The notes beneath the pieces were generated by a model, which worked only from the letters and a program-made list of their open reading frames with translations, searched no databases and had not been told where the DNA came from. The position numbers and the translations under genes were made by a program. Shown here in pieces: positions 33,871 through 42,619 of a DNA stretch of 64,000 nucleotides; within the stretch, counting starts at the first letter, position 1, and every line of letters starts with the position of its first letter. Origin of the DNA: Prochlorococcus_E sp000760215 (GTDB lineage Bacteria; Cyanobacteriota; Cyanobacteriia; PCC-6307; Cyanobiaceae); NCBI RefSeq assembly GCF_047303175.1, contig NZ_CP138945.1. One strand, given 5' to 3'.

Positions 33871-34597
33871 ATAACTTTCTTGCTTCTATTAAAGGCTTAG
33901 CAAAAGGTGGTTGTTTATCTGTAAGACCTAGTAAATCGGCAGTAACTCTAACTTGTCCATCACATTCCGCTCCGGCACCAATCCCTATTACAGGTATCTT
34001 CAAAGTTTTAGTTAACTTACCTGCCACTTTTGATGGAACATGTTCCAAAACCAATGCAAAACATCCAACCCTTTGAATTTCGGAAGCCTGATTGATCAAT
34101 TTTTCTTGTCCTAATGAGTCCTCTGCTTGACGTTGATATCCAAGATTATTAACTGATTGTGGAGTTAGGCCAAGATGACCCATTACTGGAATGCCCATCC
34201 GAATCAGTCTTTCAATAACTTTTAAGACTTCAGGTTCAGCACCTTCAACTTTTACCCCAGCGGCACAAGAATGTTTGATTAAGTTACCAGCTGCTTCTAC
34301 AGCCTTGTCTTCCCCACATTGATAACTCAGAAAAGGCAAATCGCAAATAACAAGAGGGTGTTTATTCTTGGGATTAGAAAACCCTCTGCCTACTGCTTGA
34401 GTGTGATGAAGCATTTGCTCAAGGGTAACTGGCAATGTGCTGCTATGACCATGAATAAACATTGCTAGTGAGTCTCCTACAAGAACGACATCCGCTCCTG
34501 CAGCTTCAACAATTGCTGAAGAAAGACTATCCCATGCAGTAAGCACAGTAATTTGTCTTCCGAGATCTTTAAAACGACTTAATTCCTTAGGAAGCAT
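33824..34597 (-). CDS. panB: 3-methyl-2-oxobutanoate hydroxymethyltransferase
   Basis: PanB makes ketopantoate for pantothenate and coenzyme A. The 257-residue TIM-barrel protein shows VLTAWDSLSSAIVEAAGADVV, the magnesium-ligand strand VLVGDSLAMFIHGHSSTLPV, CDLPFLSYQ, VKVEGAE and GHLGLTPQS, and the active-site Glu segment FALVLEHVP. All are normal for the family. The 3' end runs 47 bases into hemW on the other strand. The start is ATG 34597. Confidence 0.96.
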   Translation of the reverse strand: MLPKELSRFKDLGRQITVLTAWDSLSSAIVEAAGADVVLVGDSLAMFIHGHSSTLPVTLEQMLHHTQAVGRGFSNPKNKHPLVICDLPFLSYQCGEDKAVEAAGNLIKHSCAAGVKVEGAEPEVLKVIERLIRMGIPVMGHLGLTPQSVNNLGYQRQAEDSLGQEKLINQASEIQRVGCFALVLEHVPSKVAGKLTKTLKIPVIGIGAGAECDGQVRVTADLLGLTDKQPPFAKPLIEARKLFIDTLQDWVLQQNEN

Positions 34598-34636
34598 TTA
34601 GCTTGTTTGCTAAGAGATTTCTATTGCTAAACTTTA

Positions 34637-34736
34637 GGAGACTCGGACCCATGCGGCCTCGACGCCTAAATCTGGTCAGGACCGGAAGGTAGCAGCCAAA
34701 AAGGATGCTCGAAGCAGGCGTGGATTCCGGGTCACC
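34637..34736 (+). ncRNA. ffs: Signal recognition particle RNA (small 4.5S type)
   Basis: The sequence GGTCAGGACCGGAAGGTAGCAGCC (34674-34697, cited here in part) is the conserved apical domain of bacterial SRP RNA, with the GGAAG-type tetraloop region and the AGCAGCC symmetric loop. The flanks GCGGCCTCGACGCC and GGCGTGGATTCCGGGTC make the long hairpin arms. TTTAGG at 34633-34638 can pair with CCTAAA at 34735-34740, suggesting the terminal stem, so exact ends are uncertain by a few bases. It lies between panB and ftsZ. The protein partner, ffh, is at 61.2 kb. Confidence 0.92.
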
Positions 34737-34753
34737 TAAACTGAAGTGATAGC

Positions 34754-35881
34754 TTAGTTTTCAGGGTCGCGTCTAAGCTGTCTGAGTCGTAAAAATTCAG
34801 GGATGCTTGCTCCTGGCTCCTTATTTATCTTTTGCCGATATAGCGATTGAGGTGATAATTTGACTCCTGCTTTTTGGTTCCTATACGCTTGATTACCACT
34901 AAATCCAGTTGCTATAACAGTTACTTGAACTTCACCTTCTAGAGCTTCATCAATAACGGCGCCAACAATAATATTTGCTTCAGGATCTACTACATCGTAA
35001 ATAATTTCTGATGCTGAGGTCATGTCTTCTAACGTCATATCTTTTCCTCCAGTAATATTAACCACACAACCTTTAGCACCATCTATACGTCCAGCTTCTA
35101 ACAAAGGGCTATTAATTGCCGCTTGAGCCGCCTCAGCAGCTCTTGAGCGCCCAGATCCGATTCCTATACCCAACAAAGAAGTTCCCGCCTCAGTCATGAC
35201 AGAGCGCACATCTGCAAAGTCTACGTTTACAAGGCCAGGGCATGTGATTATATCTGTTATGCCTTTTACCCCCATTCGCAAGACATCATCTGCATTTTTA
35301 AATGCTTCTTGAAGTGGGGCGCCTGAAATTGCGTCTTTCAGTCGATCATTAGGTATGACAATCAAAGTATCTACATTTTCTGTAAGTTTTTCTATACCTT
35401 CATCTGCTTGACGCATTCTTCTACGACCTTCAAATCCAAAAGGCTTAGTAACTATTGCAACTGTGAGGGCTCCGCATTGTTTGGCGACTTCAGCAACTAC
35501 TGGAGCAGCACCAGTTCCTGTTCCACCCCCCATTCCAGCAGCTATAAAAACTAAATCAGCACCTTCCAATGATTGTTGAAGCTCTGCTCTAGATTCTTCT
35601 GCAGCCTTTTCGCCAATACTAGGGTTGCCTCCTGCACCTAATCCCCTGGTAAGAGTCTGTCCAAGCTGAACACGGTTTTCTGCTGATGATTGAAGCAAAG
35701 CTTGTGCATCCGTATTAAGAACTCTATAAGAAACACCTTGAAGATCACTAAGAATCATCCTGTTAACAGCATTACTGCCTCCACCGCCTACCCCAATAAC
35801 CTCGATTCGGGCACTTTGACTCGGTTGAATGCTTTCGGTCCTAATTGGAGAACCTTGATTGTTTCCCATACCCATTACCAT
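34754..35881 (-). CDS. ftsZ: Cell division protein FtsZ
   Basis: FtsZ is the tubulin-like GTPase forming the division ring. The 375-residue protein has IEVIGVGGGGSNAVNRM near residue 27, the GTP signature AGMGGGTGTGAAPVVAEVA and the T7 loop region (FADVRSVMTEAGTSLLGIG). A short linker and a C-terminal tail follow. The extreme C-terminus (IPEFLRLRQLRRD) looks like the conserved partner-binding peptide. The start is ATG 35881 or the ATG two codons on. It is the downstream member of a leftward group after ftsQ, separated by about 170 bases. Confidence 0.97.
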   Translation of the reverse strand: MVMGMGNNQGSPIRTESIQPSQSARIEVIGVGGGGSNAVNRMILSDLQGVSYRVLNTDAQALLQSSAENRVQLGQTLTRGLGAGGNPSIGEKAAEESRAELQQSLEGADLVFIAAGMGGGTGTGAAPVVAEVAKQCGALTVAIVTKPFGFEGRRRMRQADEGIEKLTENVDTLIVIPNDRLKDAISGAPLQEAFKNADDVLRMGVKGITDIITCPGLVNVDFADVRSVMTEAGTSLLGIGIGSGRSRAAEAAQAAINSPLLEAGRIDGAKGCVVNITGGKDMTLEDMTSASEIIYDVVDPEANIIVGAVIDEALEGEVQVTVIATGFSGNQAYRNQKAGVKLSPQSLYRQKINKEPGASIPEFLRLRQLRRDPEN

Positions 35882-36051
35882 ATCGAGAGAATTTAAATAA
35901 TGATTTTTGGTGCATTATGAACTGCTTATGGAATTCTGTTCAATTTTTCAAGAAAGTCTCTTCTTTCTTTAAGAAGATAAATCAGAATTCACTGACTTTT
36001 GATCAAAGTCGAATCTAAATACTACATTCATCTCGATTTAATTTGCTTTGG

Positions 36052-36822
36052 TTAATTTGGTTCATTTGGCAAGAATAATTTTGGTTTCAAGGGGTTTTCT
36101 AAGTCCAGGATAGCGTCTGATCCATTAATTAATTCATTAGGTATGGATTTAGCGAGTTTAGCTACGGCAATTAACTGCTGTTTAAGGAAAGCAGATTTGT
36201 TACCTAAGTGGACAAACATAAATTTTTCAGTTTGAAGGCTGATATTCCCATTCAAGTTAAAGATAATTCTTTTAAGAGGAACCTTTAATTCCTTGTGATT
36301 GGTCAATATAAATGCAATCAATTCCTTGTTCTCTTCAGTCCATCCATCAACAATGATATTCGTTAATGGATCCATACCCTCCCCCAATTCAAAAATAGGT
36401 ATCCAATAGCCTTCTTTATCTACCATTCCTTTTTCTTGTCCATTTACTCCTTTCCTTAAAGCAAAGGCTATTGGCTCTCTTTCTAGAATTTCTATATCAA
36501 TACTGAGAGGTGCAATATTCCTTTTAATTGCTACTGCTTTGATTGGTAATTCTCTTAAAAGATTACTTTCAAGTTGTTTGGGATTTATTTCTAAAATAGC
36601 TTTTGGGAATTTAATCCCTGAAGCCTTAAGAATGACTTCTCTAGGGGTGTAAATAGCCCCTTTGATAATAATTTGCTGATTATTGATTGGCTCCCATCCA
36701 TTAGAAGTCAAAAAATTACTTAGAAGAAAAGCAATTACAGAGAAACAAATAAATTGCCAAATTCTTATGATTTTTAAATTAGAAGGGTTCTTATAAGTTT
36801 TTTTGATCTTCGAAACTTTCAT
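36052..36822 (-). CDS. ftsQ: Cell division protein FtsQ
   Basis: This 256-residue bitopic membrane protein is likely FtsQ, a scaffold of the divisome. It has a basic cytoplasmic tail, one span (about residues 25-43, WQFICFSVIAFLLSNFL) and a POTRA domain (INNQQIIIKGAIYTPREVIL). The beta domain contains REPIAFALRKG and the DKEGYWIPIF segment typical of FtsQ/DivIB. The start overlaps the stop of the upstream unknown gene by four bases (ATGA). It lies between that gene and ftsZ. Confidence 0.88.
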   Translation of the reverse strand: MKVSKIKKTYKNPSNLKIIRIWQFICFSVIAFLLSNFLTSNGWEPINNQQIIIKGAIYTPREVILKASGIKFPKAILEINPKQLESNLLRELPIKAVAIKRNIAPLSIDIEILEREPIAFALRKGVNGQEKGMVDKEGYWIPIFELGEGMDPLTNIIVDGWTEENKELIAFILTNHKELKVPLKRIIFNLNGNISLQTEKFMFVHLGNKSAFLKQQLIAVAKLAKSIPNELINGSDAILDLENPLKPKLFLPNEPN

Positions 36823-37229
36823 AAATCACATCGTGCTTTTCCCATCAATTGATCCATCCATTCACGCGCACGGTCAGCATCTGCAAATGGAACATCTATT
36901 TCTTTTCCGCATCCAATGAGACGTAATCGGCATTGACCTTGAGCCTCATTTGTTAACGGTGCTTCCCCAGAGCTAAGAGCCATAAGCTCCACTAATTCAA
37001 GAGATTTAATTTCAAAAGTCTCTTTTTCTTTAAAACTTCCTGCCTCGAAACTACTCCAACTAAGAATTCCTTGTCTTAGACGAGCAGCTCCTGATCCATC
37101 AAGCTTTGCTAATTCCGAATCTGCTGCCCAAGAACGATAAAGGGTTTGTCTTCTTCGCTCTAACCAGCCAAGTGCTGTCAGAAGGACAAAAACCAAAAGC
37201 AAAGGGAGCCATAACAAACCATGCATCAT
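36819..37229 (-). CDS. Membrane-anchored protein between ddl and ftsQ, function unknown
   Basis: This 136-residue protein starts with a hydrophobic span (about residues 4-22, GLLWLPLLLVFVLLTALGW). An arginine cluster (LERRRQTLYRSWAAD) follows, then a soluble domain with two cysteines near the end (GQCRLRLIGCG). The topology suggests a membrane-anchored cytoplasmic domain. The gene overlaps ftsQ by an ATGA junction and follows ddl by about 40 bases, so it is in the division/cell-wall transcript. I do not recognise a named family. Its position makes it a candidate cyanobacterial division factor. Confidence 0.75.
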   Translation of the reverse strand: MMHGLLWLPLLLVFVLLTALGWLERRRQTLYRSWAADSELAKLDGSGAARLRQGILSWSSFEAGSFKEKETFEIKSLELVELMALSSGEAPLTNEAQGQCRLRLIGCGKEIDVPFADADRAREWMDQLMGKARCDL

Positions 37230-37269
37230 ATTTTTAAAGCAATTTAAACAATATTGAAATCAAACTAAT

Positions 37270-38331
37270 TTAATCTTTAGCGTTTTCCACCAACCTTGCC
37301 ACAAGTTGTGAAAGATTAATTCCAGAAGCACCCCAAAGCATCGGGTACATACTTTGGGAGGTGAATCCAGGAAGGGTGTTGATTTCATTAATTAAAATAG
37401 ATTGTTTATTCTCTTGATAAAAAAAATCTACTCTTGCAATACCCTCTGCTGAAATTGCTTTACAGGCTAAAAGAGATAAATTACGAACTTTATCTGAAAT
37501 GTCTTGTGGTATTAAAGCTGGAATCATGATCTCAGCAGTGTTTGCAGAATACTTTGTTTCATAGTCATACCAATCTGAATTGAGCTTTATTTCTCCAACA
37601 CACGATGCTGCAATCTTCCTCTTCCCTAGGACAGCACACTCAAGTTCCCTTGCATTAAGACTTTCTTCTATAACTATTCTTCGATCAAATTGAGCTGCAA
37701 ATTTCAACCCTTTCAAAAGTTCATTTTTGTTATATGCCTTACTTACCCCTACTGAAGATCCAAGATTTGCTGGTTTTATAAAACATGGATATCCCAATTC
37801 AGATTCTATCTTTTGGATCAATAAACTTAGGTTGTTTTCCGATAACAGATCAATCGCATTGGCTGTGCAGTATCTAACTTGTGGCAACCCTTCTTTAGCA
37901 AAGGCTGCTTTCATAGCAATCTTATCCATTCCCAAAGCAGAAGCTAAGACCCCACTACCTACAAATGGTTTTCTTGTAAGTTTGAAGAAACCCTGAATAG
38001 TGCCATCTTCCCCATTAGGCCCATGAAGGACTGGGAACCACACTTGTATCCTTTGAGTCTCTACAGGCAACTCGGTTAAACCAATAGGAATCATTTCAAG
38101 TTTTTCCTTAGTACTTATGTCAATAGAGCCTTTTCTCAAAACCTCTTCTGATATAGAACTAGGAAGCCATCTGCCATCCTCATCAATATATAAAACTATC
38201 ACTTCAAACTTATTTCTATTAGATTCATCTCTCAATGCATTAACAATAGTTTTTGCAGATTTAATTGAGACGTTATGTTCTCCAGACACCCCTCCAAAAA
38301 CTATTCCTACTGATGTGATCTCACTTTCCAT
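37270..38331 (-). CDS. ddl: D-alanine--D-alanine ligase
   Basis: Ddl makes the D-Ala-D-Ala dipeptide of peptidoglycan. The 353-residue ATP-grasp enzyme has the N-terminal VGIVFGGVSGEHNVSIKSA and the LHGPNGEDGTIQG strand. It also has the ATP-site CFIKPANLGSSVGVSKA and the metal/substrate region INEINTLPGFTSQSMYP, all standard. It leads the leftward set with the unknown protein, ftsQ and ftsZ. The start is ATG 38331. Confidence 0.97.
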   Translation of the reverse strand: MESEITSVGIVFGGVSGEHNVSIKSAKTIVNALRDESNRNKFEVIVLYIDEDGRWLPSSISEEVLRKGSIDISTKEKLEMIPIGLTELPVETQRIQVWFPVLHGPNGEDGTIQGFFKLTRKPFVGSGVLASALGMDKIAMKAAFAKEGLPQVRYCTANAIDLLSENNLSLLIQKIESELGYPCFIKPANLGSSVGVSKAYNKNELLKGLKFAAQFDRRIVIEESLNARELECAVLGKRKIAASCVGEIKLNSDWYDYETKYSANTAEIMIPALIPQDISDKVRNLSLLACKAISAEGIARVDFFYQENKQSILINEINTLPGFTSQSMYPMLWGASGINLSQLVARLVENAKD

Positions 38332-38366
38332 ATAAAATCAAGTCACTATTTTTTCTATTTTCTTTT

Positions 38367-39767
38367 TCATTCTAAAGGAATCCCGCTTAATGAGAATGAT
38401 CGTATTTCATTTATTTTCACTTTAACAAGATCGCCTGGTCTATATAAAAAGTTATTAGGCCCTTTTTTTCCAAAAAAAGTTAATCTATTAGTCCTAGTTC
38501 TACCCATTAGTTGATCCTTATCCTTAGGGTTAATAGCCTCAGCAAGAATTTCTTCTACTTTATTTTTATAGCGGTTGTTTCTATTTTTTGCTGTTTCTTC
38601 AACTAGATGATTGATCTTTTTCAATCGTTCTATTTTTATCTTTTCATCTAACTGATCAGGCCATGTAGCTGCTGGAGTATTAGGCCTTGGTGAATATGCA
38701 GCAGTATTAACTTGATCAAACTCAATCTCTTTAATAATATCAAGTGTTTGATTAAATTGTTCTTCTTTCTCCCCAGGGAAAGCAACTATTACATCAGCAC
38801 TAATAGATGCATATGGCATGAGATCTCTTATCTTATCAATTATTTTTTTATATTTTTCAATCGTATATCCTCTACTCATCCTCTTAAGAACTTCATTATT
38901 ACCACTTTGGAAAGGGATATGAAAATGTTCGCAAACTTTTGGCAATTCTGCACAAGCTTCAATCAATCTAGTTGTGAAATAACGAGGGTGACTAGTCGCA
39001 AATCTAATGCGTTCAATCCCTTGAACATCATGAATATAGTAAAGAAGATCAGTCAAGGTATTTTCCCTCCTGCCTGACGAGGAAATGCCCGGCAAATCTC
39101 GACCATAAGCGTCTATATTTTGTCCAAGCAAAGTAATTTCTTTAAAACCTCTACTAGCTAGACTTTCTATTTCGAATTTTATAGCTCCTGGCTCTCTTGA
39201 TTGCTCTCGGCCTCTAACCGAAGGAACAACGCAGTAGGTACACCTTTCATTACAACCGTATATGACATTAACCCAACCGCATATATCGCTATCTCGCCTT
39301 GCCGTCGCAACATCTTCAAGTATTTGATATTCCTCCGTGGCTACAACTTGTTGCCCATTATCAACTTGTGAAAGCAATGTTTCCAGTCTATTTGCATGTT
39401 GAGGTCCCATCACAAGATCAAGCTCAGGGACTCTTCTTAAAAGAGACTCCCCTTCTTGCTGAGCTACACAACCTGCAACTATTAGTTTTAGATTAGGAGT
39501 ATTTTTTTTACGTAAAGCTTGCCTTCCCAAGTAACTATAAACTTTTTGTTCTGCATTATCCCTAATAGTGCATGTGTTGTATAAAACAAGATCTGCATTC
39601 AATTCATTATCTGCTAACTGATAGCCCATATCTTCTAAGATCCCAGCCATTCTCTGAGAATCAGCTTTATTCATCTGACATCCGAATGTTGTAATCCAAT
39701 AACTCCCTCTATTATTTCCAGAGGTTCTCAACTCACTATTAATAGGTAGTAACTTTGTTGATATCAC
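38367..39767 (-). CDS. miaB: tRNA-2-methylthio-N6-dimethylallyladenosine synthase
   Basis: MiaB adds the methylthio group to A37 of tRNAs reading UNN codons. The 466-residue protein has the N-terminal UPF0004 domain with its cluster cysteines (TTFGCQMNKADS, LYNTCTIRDNA, VAGCVAQQEG). Next is the radical SAM motif GCNERCTYCVVP near residue 170, and a C-terminal TRAM domain (LMGRTRTNRLTFF). The start is GTG 39767. It is separated from the ddl group by 35 bases on the same strand. Confidence 0.96.
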   Translation of the reverse strand: MISTKLLPINSELRTSGNNRGSYWITTFGCQMNKADSQRMAGILEDMGYQLADNELNADLVLYNTCTIRDNAEQKVYSYLGRQALRKKNTPNLKLIVAGCVAQQEGESLLRRVPELDLVMGPQHANRLETLLSQVDNGQQVVATEEYQILEDVATARRDSDICGWVNVIYGCNERCTYCVVPSVRGREQSREPGAIKFEIESLASRGFKEITLLGQNIDAYGRDLPGISSSGRRENTLTDLLYYIHDVQGIERIRFATSHPRYFTTRLIEACAELPKVCEHFHIPFQSGNNEVLKRMSRGYTIEKYKKIIDKIRDLMPYASISADVIVAFPGEKEEQFNQTLDIIKEIEFDQVNTAAYSPRPNTPAATWPDQLDEKIKIERLKKINHLVEETAKNRNNRYKNKVEEILAEAINPKDKDQLMGRTRTNRLTFFGKKGPNNFLYRPGDLVKVKINEIRSFSLSGIPLE

Positions 39768-39867
39768 AATGATAGAAGCTGCCTGAAGGTTGGATAAGAT
39801 GCTTTCTTAATTTTCTCCATAAGATTTACTTTTATTTGTAATCTTTCATAAGATTCTATTAAATAAG

Positions 39868-39941
39868 GGCGAGCGAGGGGATTCGAACCCCCGAATAGCG
39901 GCGCCACAAGCCGCTGCCTTAACCACTTGGCGACGCCCGCC
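39868..39941 (-). tRNA. tRNA-His (anticodon GTG)
   Basis: On the minus strand the acceptor GGCGGGCG pairs with CGCTCGCC over eight base pairs, including the extra G(-1) with position 73 that is characteristic of tRNA-His. The anticodon loop is CTTGTGG (anticodon GTG) in a stem of CGG-type pairs. The T arm carries TTCGAAT. No CCA is encoded. Confidence 0.95.
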
Positions 39942-39981
39942 GCATATATACAAACTAACCAATTCTCTCTGCTTCATATAA

Positions 39982-41238
39982 ATGTTTGCGCAAAAACAGA
40001 CATCTTCTAATAATAATTTTCTTGAAGCACTTGTCCCTCAGAGCTTGATTGCCAGTATTAGGGATCTTTCTAATATCCAAACAACTAACGAAGGACTTTG
40101 TCCTATAAAAATCGATCTGGAACTTGGACGTATTCGAGAAATAACTTCTATTGAGAAAACAAGCCAATCTAATATGCCTTTGTTACTCCCTAGGCTTATA
40201 GAGCCACATGCTCACATAGACAAAGCATTTACATGGAAAGATTTTCCCAATTTATCTGGAACATATCAAGGTGCAATGAAAGCAAACCTTGAAGAACACA
40301 AAGATCGAACAAAAAAGAAAGTACGCACTAGAGCCAATAGATCTTTGCAATTAGCATTGCAAAATGGAGTAAGAGCTATGCGAAGTCATGTTGATAGCGT
40401 TGGGGAGATAGGCGACAAATCTTGGGAAGTCTTATTAGAAATCAAAGACGAGTGGAAGCCTTTAATCGAATTGCAACTTGTTGCTTTGGTCCCATTAGAT
40501 TATTGGCTTACTTCAGAAGGGAAGGATTTGGCTCGCAAAGTAGCCGATGAAGGAGGGTTGCTTGGTGGAGTAATTGTTCCTCCTTATAAAAATAGACAAC
40601 TCCGTAATTTATTGTTTAACTTTTTGGCTTTAGCAAATAATTTGGGATGTGCCATTGACTTACATATTGATGAGTCCGATATGCAACCAGCATGTGGCAT
40701 CTGTGAATTACTTGATGTCCTCGATCAAGTGAAAATAGATGTGCCAATAACATGTAGCCATTTAAGTAGCTTAGGATTTCTTCCAAATCAAACTTTGGAA
40801 AGAGTCGCACAGAGGATAGCCAATCAAAAAATAAGCGTAATTGCACTTCCTCTTACAAATTTCTGGTTGCTTTCTCGCTACGAACGAAAGACTCCTACAA
40901 AGCGACCTTTAGCACCAATAAGTCAACTGCAAAATGCAGGTGTGACTGTTGCTATTGGCGGAGACAATGTACAAGACCCATGGAACCCAATTGGTGATTT
41001 TGATCCAATTGCTTTAATGGGTGCTTCATTACCTATAGCTCAAATTGCTCCATGGGAAAGACTAGGATTAGCGACATACACAACAGGGGCATCACAGATC
41101 ATGAATCTTGAGTGGGATGGGCGTTTTCAAATTGGAAGTCCTGCAGACTTTGTTTTATTAAAAGCAGATTCTTGGTCTGGAGCAATGGCCAATCCCCCTG
41201 AGAGGAAAATAATGATTCAGGGGAACTGGATTGAATGA
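39982..41238 (+). CDS. Cytosine-deaminase-like amidohydrolase
   Basis: This 418-residue member of the amidohydrolase superfamily is closest in pattern to CodA. It has the metal-binding EPHAHIDKAF near residue 74, THVD-like RSHVDSVGE, a third histidine segment DLHIDESD, a TCSHLSS strand and the catalytic Asp region AIGGDNVQDPWNPIG. The CodA-like spacing is conserved, but substrate specificity cannot be told from sequence: cytosine, creatinine or other cyclic amides are possible. The start is ATG 39982, just downstream of tRNA-His. An FAD oxidase gene follows immediately. Confidence 0.8.
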   Translation: MFAQKQTSSNNNFLEALVPQSLIASIRDLSNIQTTNEGLCPIKIDLELGRIREITSIEKTSQSNMPLLLPRLIEPHAHIDKAFTWKDFPNLSGTYQGAMKANLEEHKDRTKKKVRTRANRSLQLALQNGVRAMRSHVDSVGEIGDKSWEVLLEIKDEWKPLIELQLVALVPLDYWLTSEGKDLARKVADEGGLLGGVIVPPYKNRQLRNLLFNFLALANNLGCAIDLHIDESDMQPACGICELLDVLDQVKIDVPITCSHLSSLGFLPNQTLERVAQRIANQKISVIALPLTNFWLLSRYERKTPTKRPLAPISQLQNAGVTVAIGGDNVQDPWNPIGDFDPIALMGASLPIAQIAPWERLGLATYTTGASQIMNLEWDGRFQIGSPADFVLLKADSWSGAMANPPERKIMIQGNWIE

Positions 41239-41269
41239 AAATTTATTTATTAGCTGCTCTCTTTATCCC

Positions 41270-42619
41270 ATGAGAAAGGATTCAAGTTTTCATTCTTTTT
41301 TAAAAGACATAAAGAGTCTTCAATCTTTGGAGATTTTCTTCAAGTCTTCAGAACGCAAAAGATATTCTCGAGATTTCTTTGATTATTCACCTGTACTTAA
41401 AGAACTACTTCATGAATGCTGTGCTGATCTAGTAGTAAAACCACTCTCAGCAAATGCAATAGTTTCAGTAGCAGAACTCTGTCAAAGATATAAAGTCCCA
41501 TTGACCTTACGGGGTTCAGGAACAGGGAATTACGGTCAATGTGTGCCTATTAATGGAGGAGTTGTAATGCTAATGACTTCTATAAATAAAATCCGTAATT
41601 TTGATTCATCGACTGGAGATGTAACTGTAGAGGCAGGGTGTTTGCTTGGGGAATTAAATAAATATCTACTTAATAAGGGGCGACATCTGAAATTAATGCC
41701 AAGTACTTGTCGAACTGCTTCTGTTGCAGGTTTCATTGCGGGTGGTTCTGGTGGCATAGGGTCTGTCCGCTGGGGCTTCCTACGAGACCCTGGACATTTG
41801 CTTGCTCTTGAAATTGTAACGCTAGAAAAATGTTCAAGAAAAATTCAACTAGATGCAAGTTCAGCAGAAGCAATTAATCATGCATATGGAACAAATGGGA
41901 TTATTACTGCCTTAAAACTTTCCACTTGTATTGCAATTGATTGGCATGAAATAGCAATTGATTGCAATAGCTTTTCGAAAGCCATGGAAATTCTTCTAAG
42001 CTCTACTCAAGCAGCAGTTGATTTGTTTTTATGTACTCTTTTAGATAAAAAGATTATTGAGCATATCCCCTCATGGAGTGGTGAACCACGCGGCAAACAT
42101 CGATTACTACTTTTAGTTTCTCCCAATGGGATAACTACTTTAGAAAGAATTTCGCAAAAGGCTGGTGCTGATTTTTATAATTTAGGTCCTGAAAAAGAGA
42201 AAGAAGGAAATGGATTAAGAGAACTCTCATGGAACCATACGACCATGCATATGAGATCAATAGACTCAAATCTCACATATCTTCAAATGCTCCTACCTCA
42301 ACCTGAAATCAATGCAATTAATGCTATTAATGCCAAATGGGGTGACAATATTTTGTGGCATTTAGAAGGAGTTAGACAACAAGGAGTTCAGCGAATTGCG
42401 GCCTTACCTTTAATCCAATGGCAAGGACAGAAAAAACTAGAAAGTTTAATGAAGGATTGCAAAGAAGCTGGAGCAGTTTTATTTAATCCCCATGTCATTA
42501 CTGTTGAAGATGGAGGTCTTGGTGTAATTGATTCTGATCAAGTTCAAGCAAAAAAACAATATGATCCTCAAGGAATACTTAACCCAGGTAAATTAAGAGG
42601 TTGGCAACAATTTACTTAA
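41270..42619 (+). CDS. FAD-linked oxidase (GlcD/D-lactate dehydrogenase-like)
   Basis: This 449-residue flavoprotein has the PCMH-type FAD-binding domain (VPLTLRGSGTGNYGQCVPINGG near residue 80, RTASVAGFIAGGSGGIGSVRWG). It also has the C-terminal VIDSDQVQAKKQYDPQGILNPGKL end typical of glycolate or D-lactate oxidases. The substrate is not known. I chose ATG 41270; a TTG at 41231 would overlap the amidohydrolase stop by eight bases and add 13 residues. It is presumably cotranscribed with the amidohydrolase. Its stop overlaps folC on the opposite strand by four bases. Confidence 0.82.
   Translation: MRKDSSFHSFLKDIKSLQSLEIFFKSSERKRYSRDFFDYSPVLKELLHECCADLVVKPLSANAIVSVAELCQRYKVPLTLRGSGTGNYGQCVPINGGVVMLMTSINKIRNFDSSTGDVTVEAGCLLGELNKYLLNKGRHLKLMPSTCRTASVAGFIAGGSGGIGSVRWGFLRDPGHLLALEIVTLEKCSRKIQLDASSAEAINHAYGTNGIITALKLSTCIAIDWHEIAIDCNSFSKAMEILLSSTQAAVDLFLCTLLDKKIIEHIPSWSGEPRGKHRLLLLVSPNGITTLERISQKAGADFYNLGPEKEKEGNGLRELSWNHTTMHMRSIDSNLTYLQMLLPQPEINAINAINAKWGDNILWHLEGVRQQGVQRIAALPLIQWQGQKKLESLMKDCKEAGAVLFNPHVITVEDGGLGVIDSDQVQAKKQYDPQGILNPGKLRGWQQFT

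Noticed and set aside
39868..42619. tRNA-His followed by accessory-looking genes, as in an integrated element
   Set aside because: No integrase, no direct repeat of the tRNA 3' end and no phage genes were seen; ordinary chromosomal arrangement is more likely.
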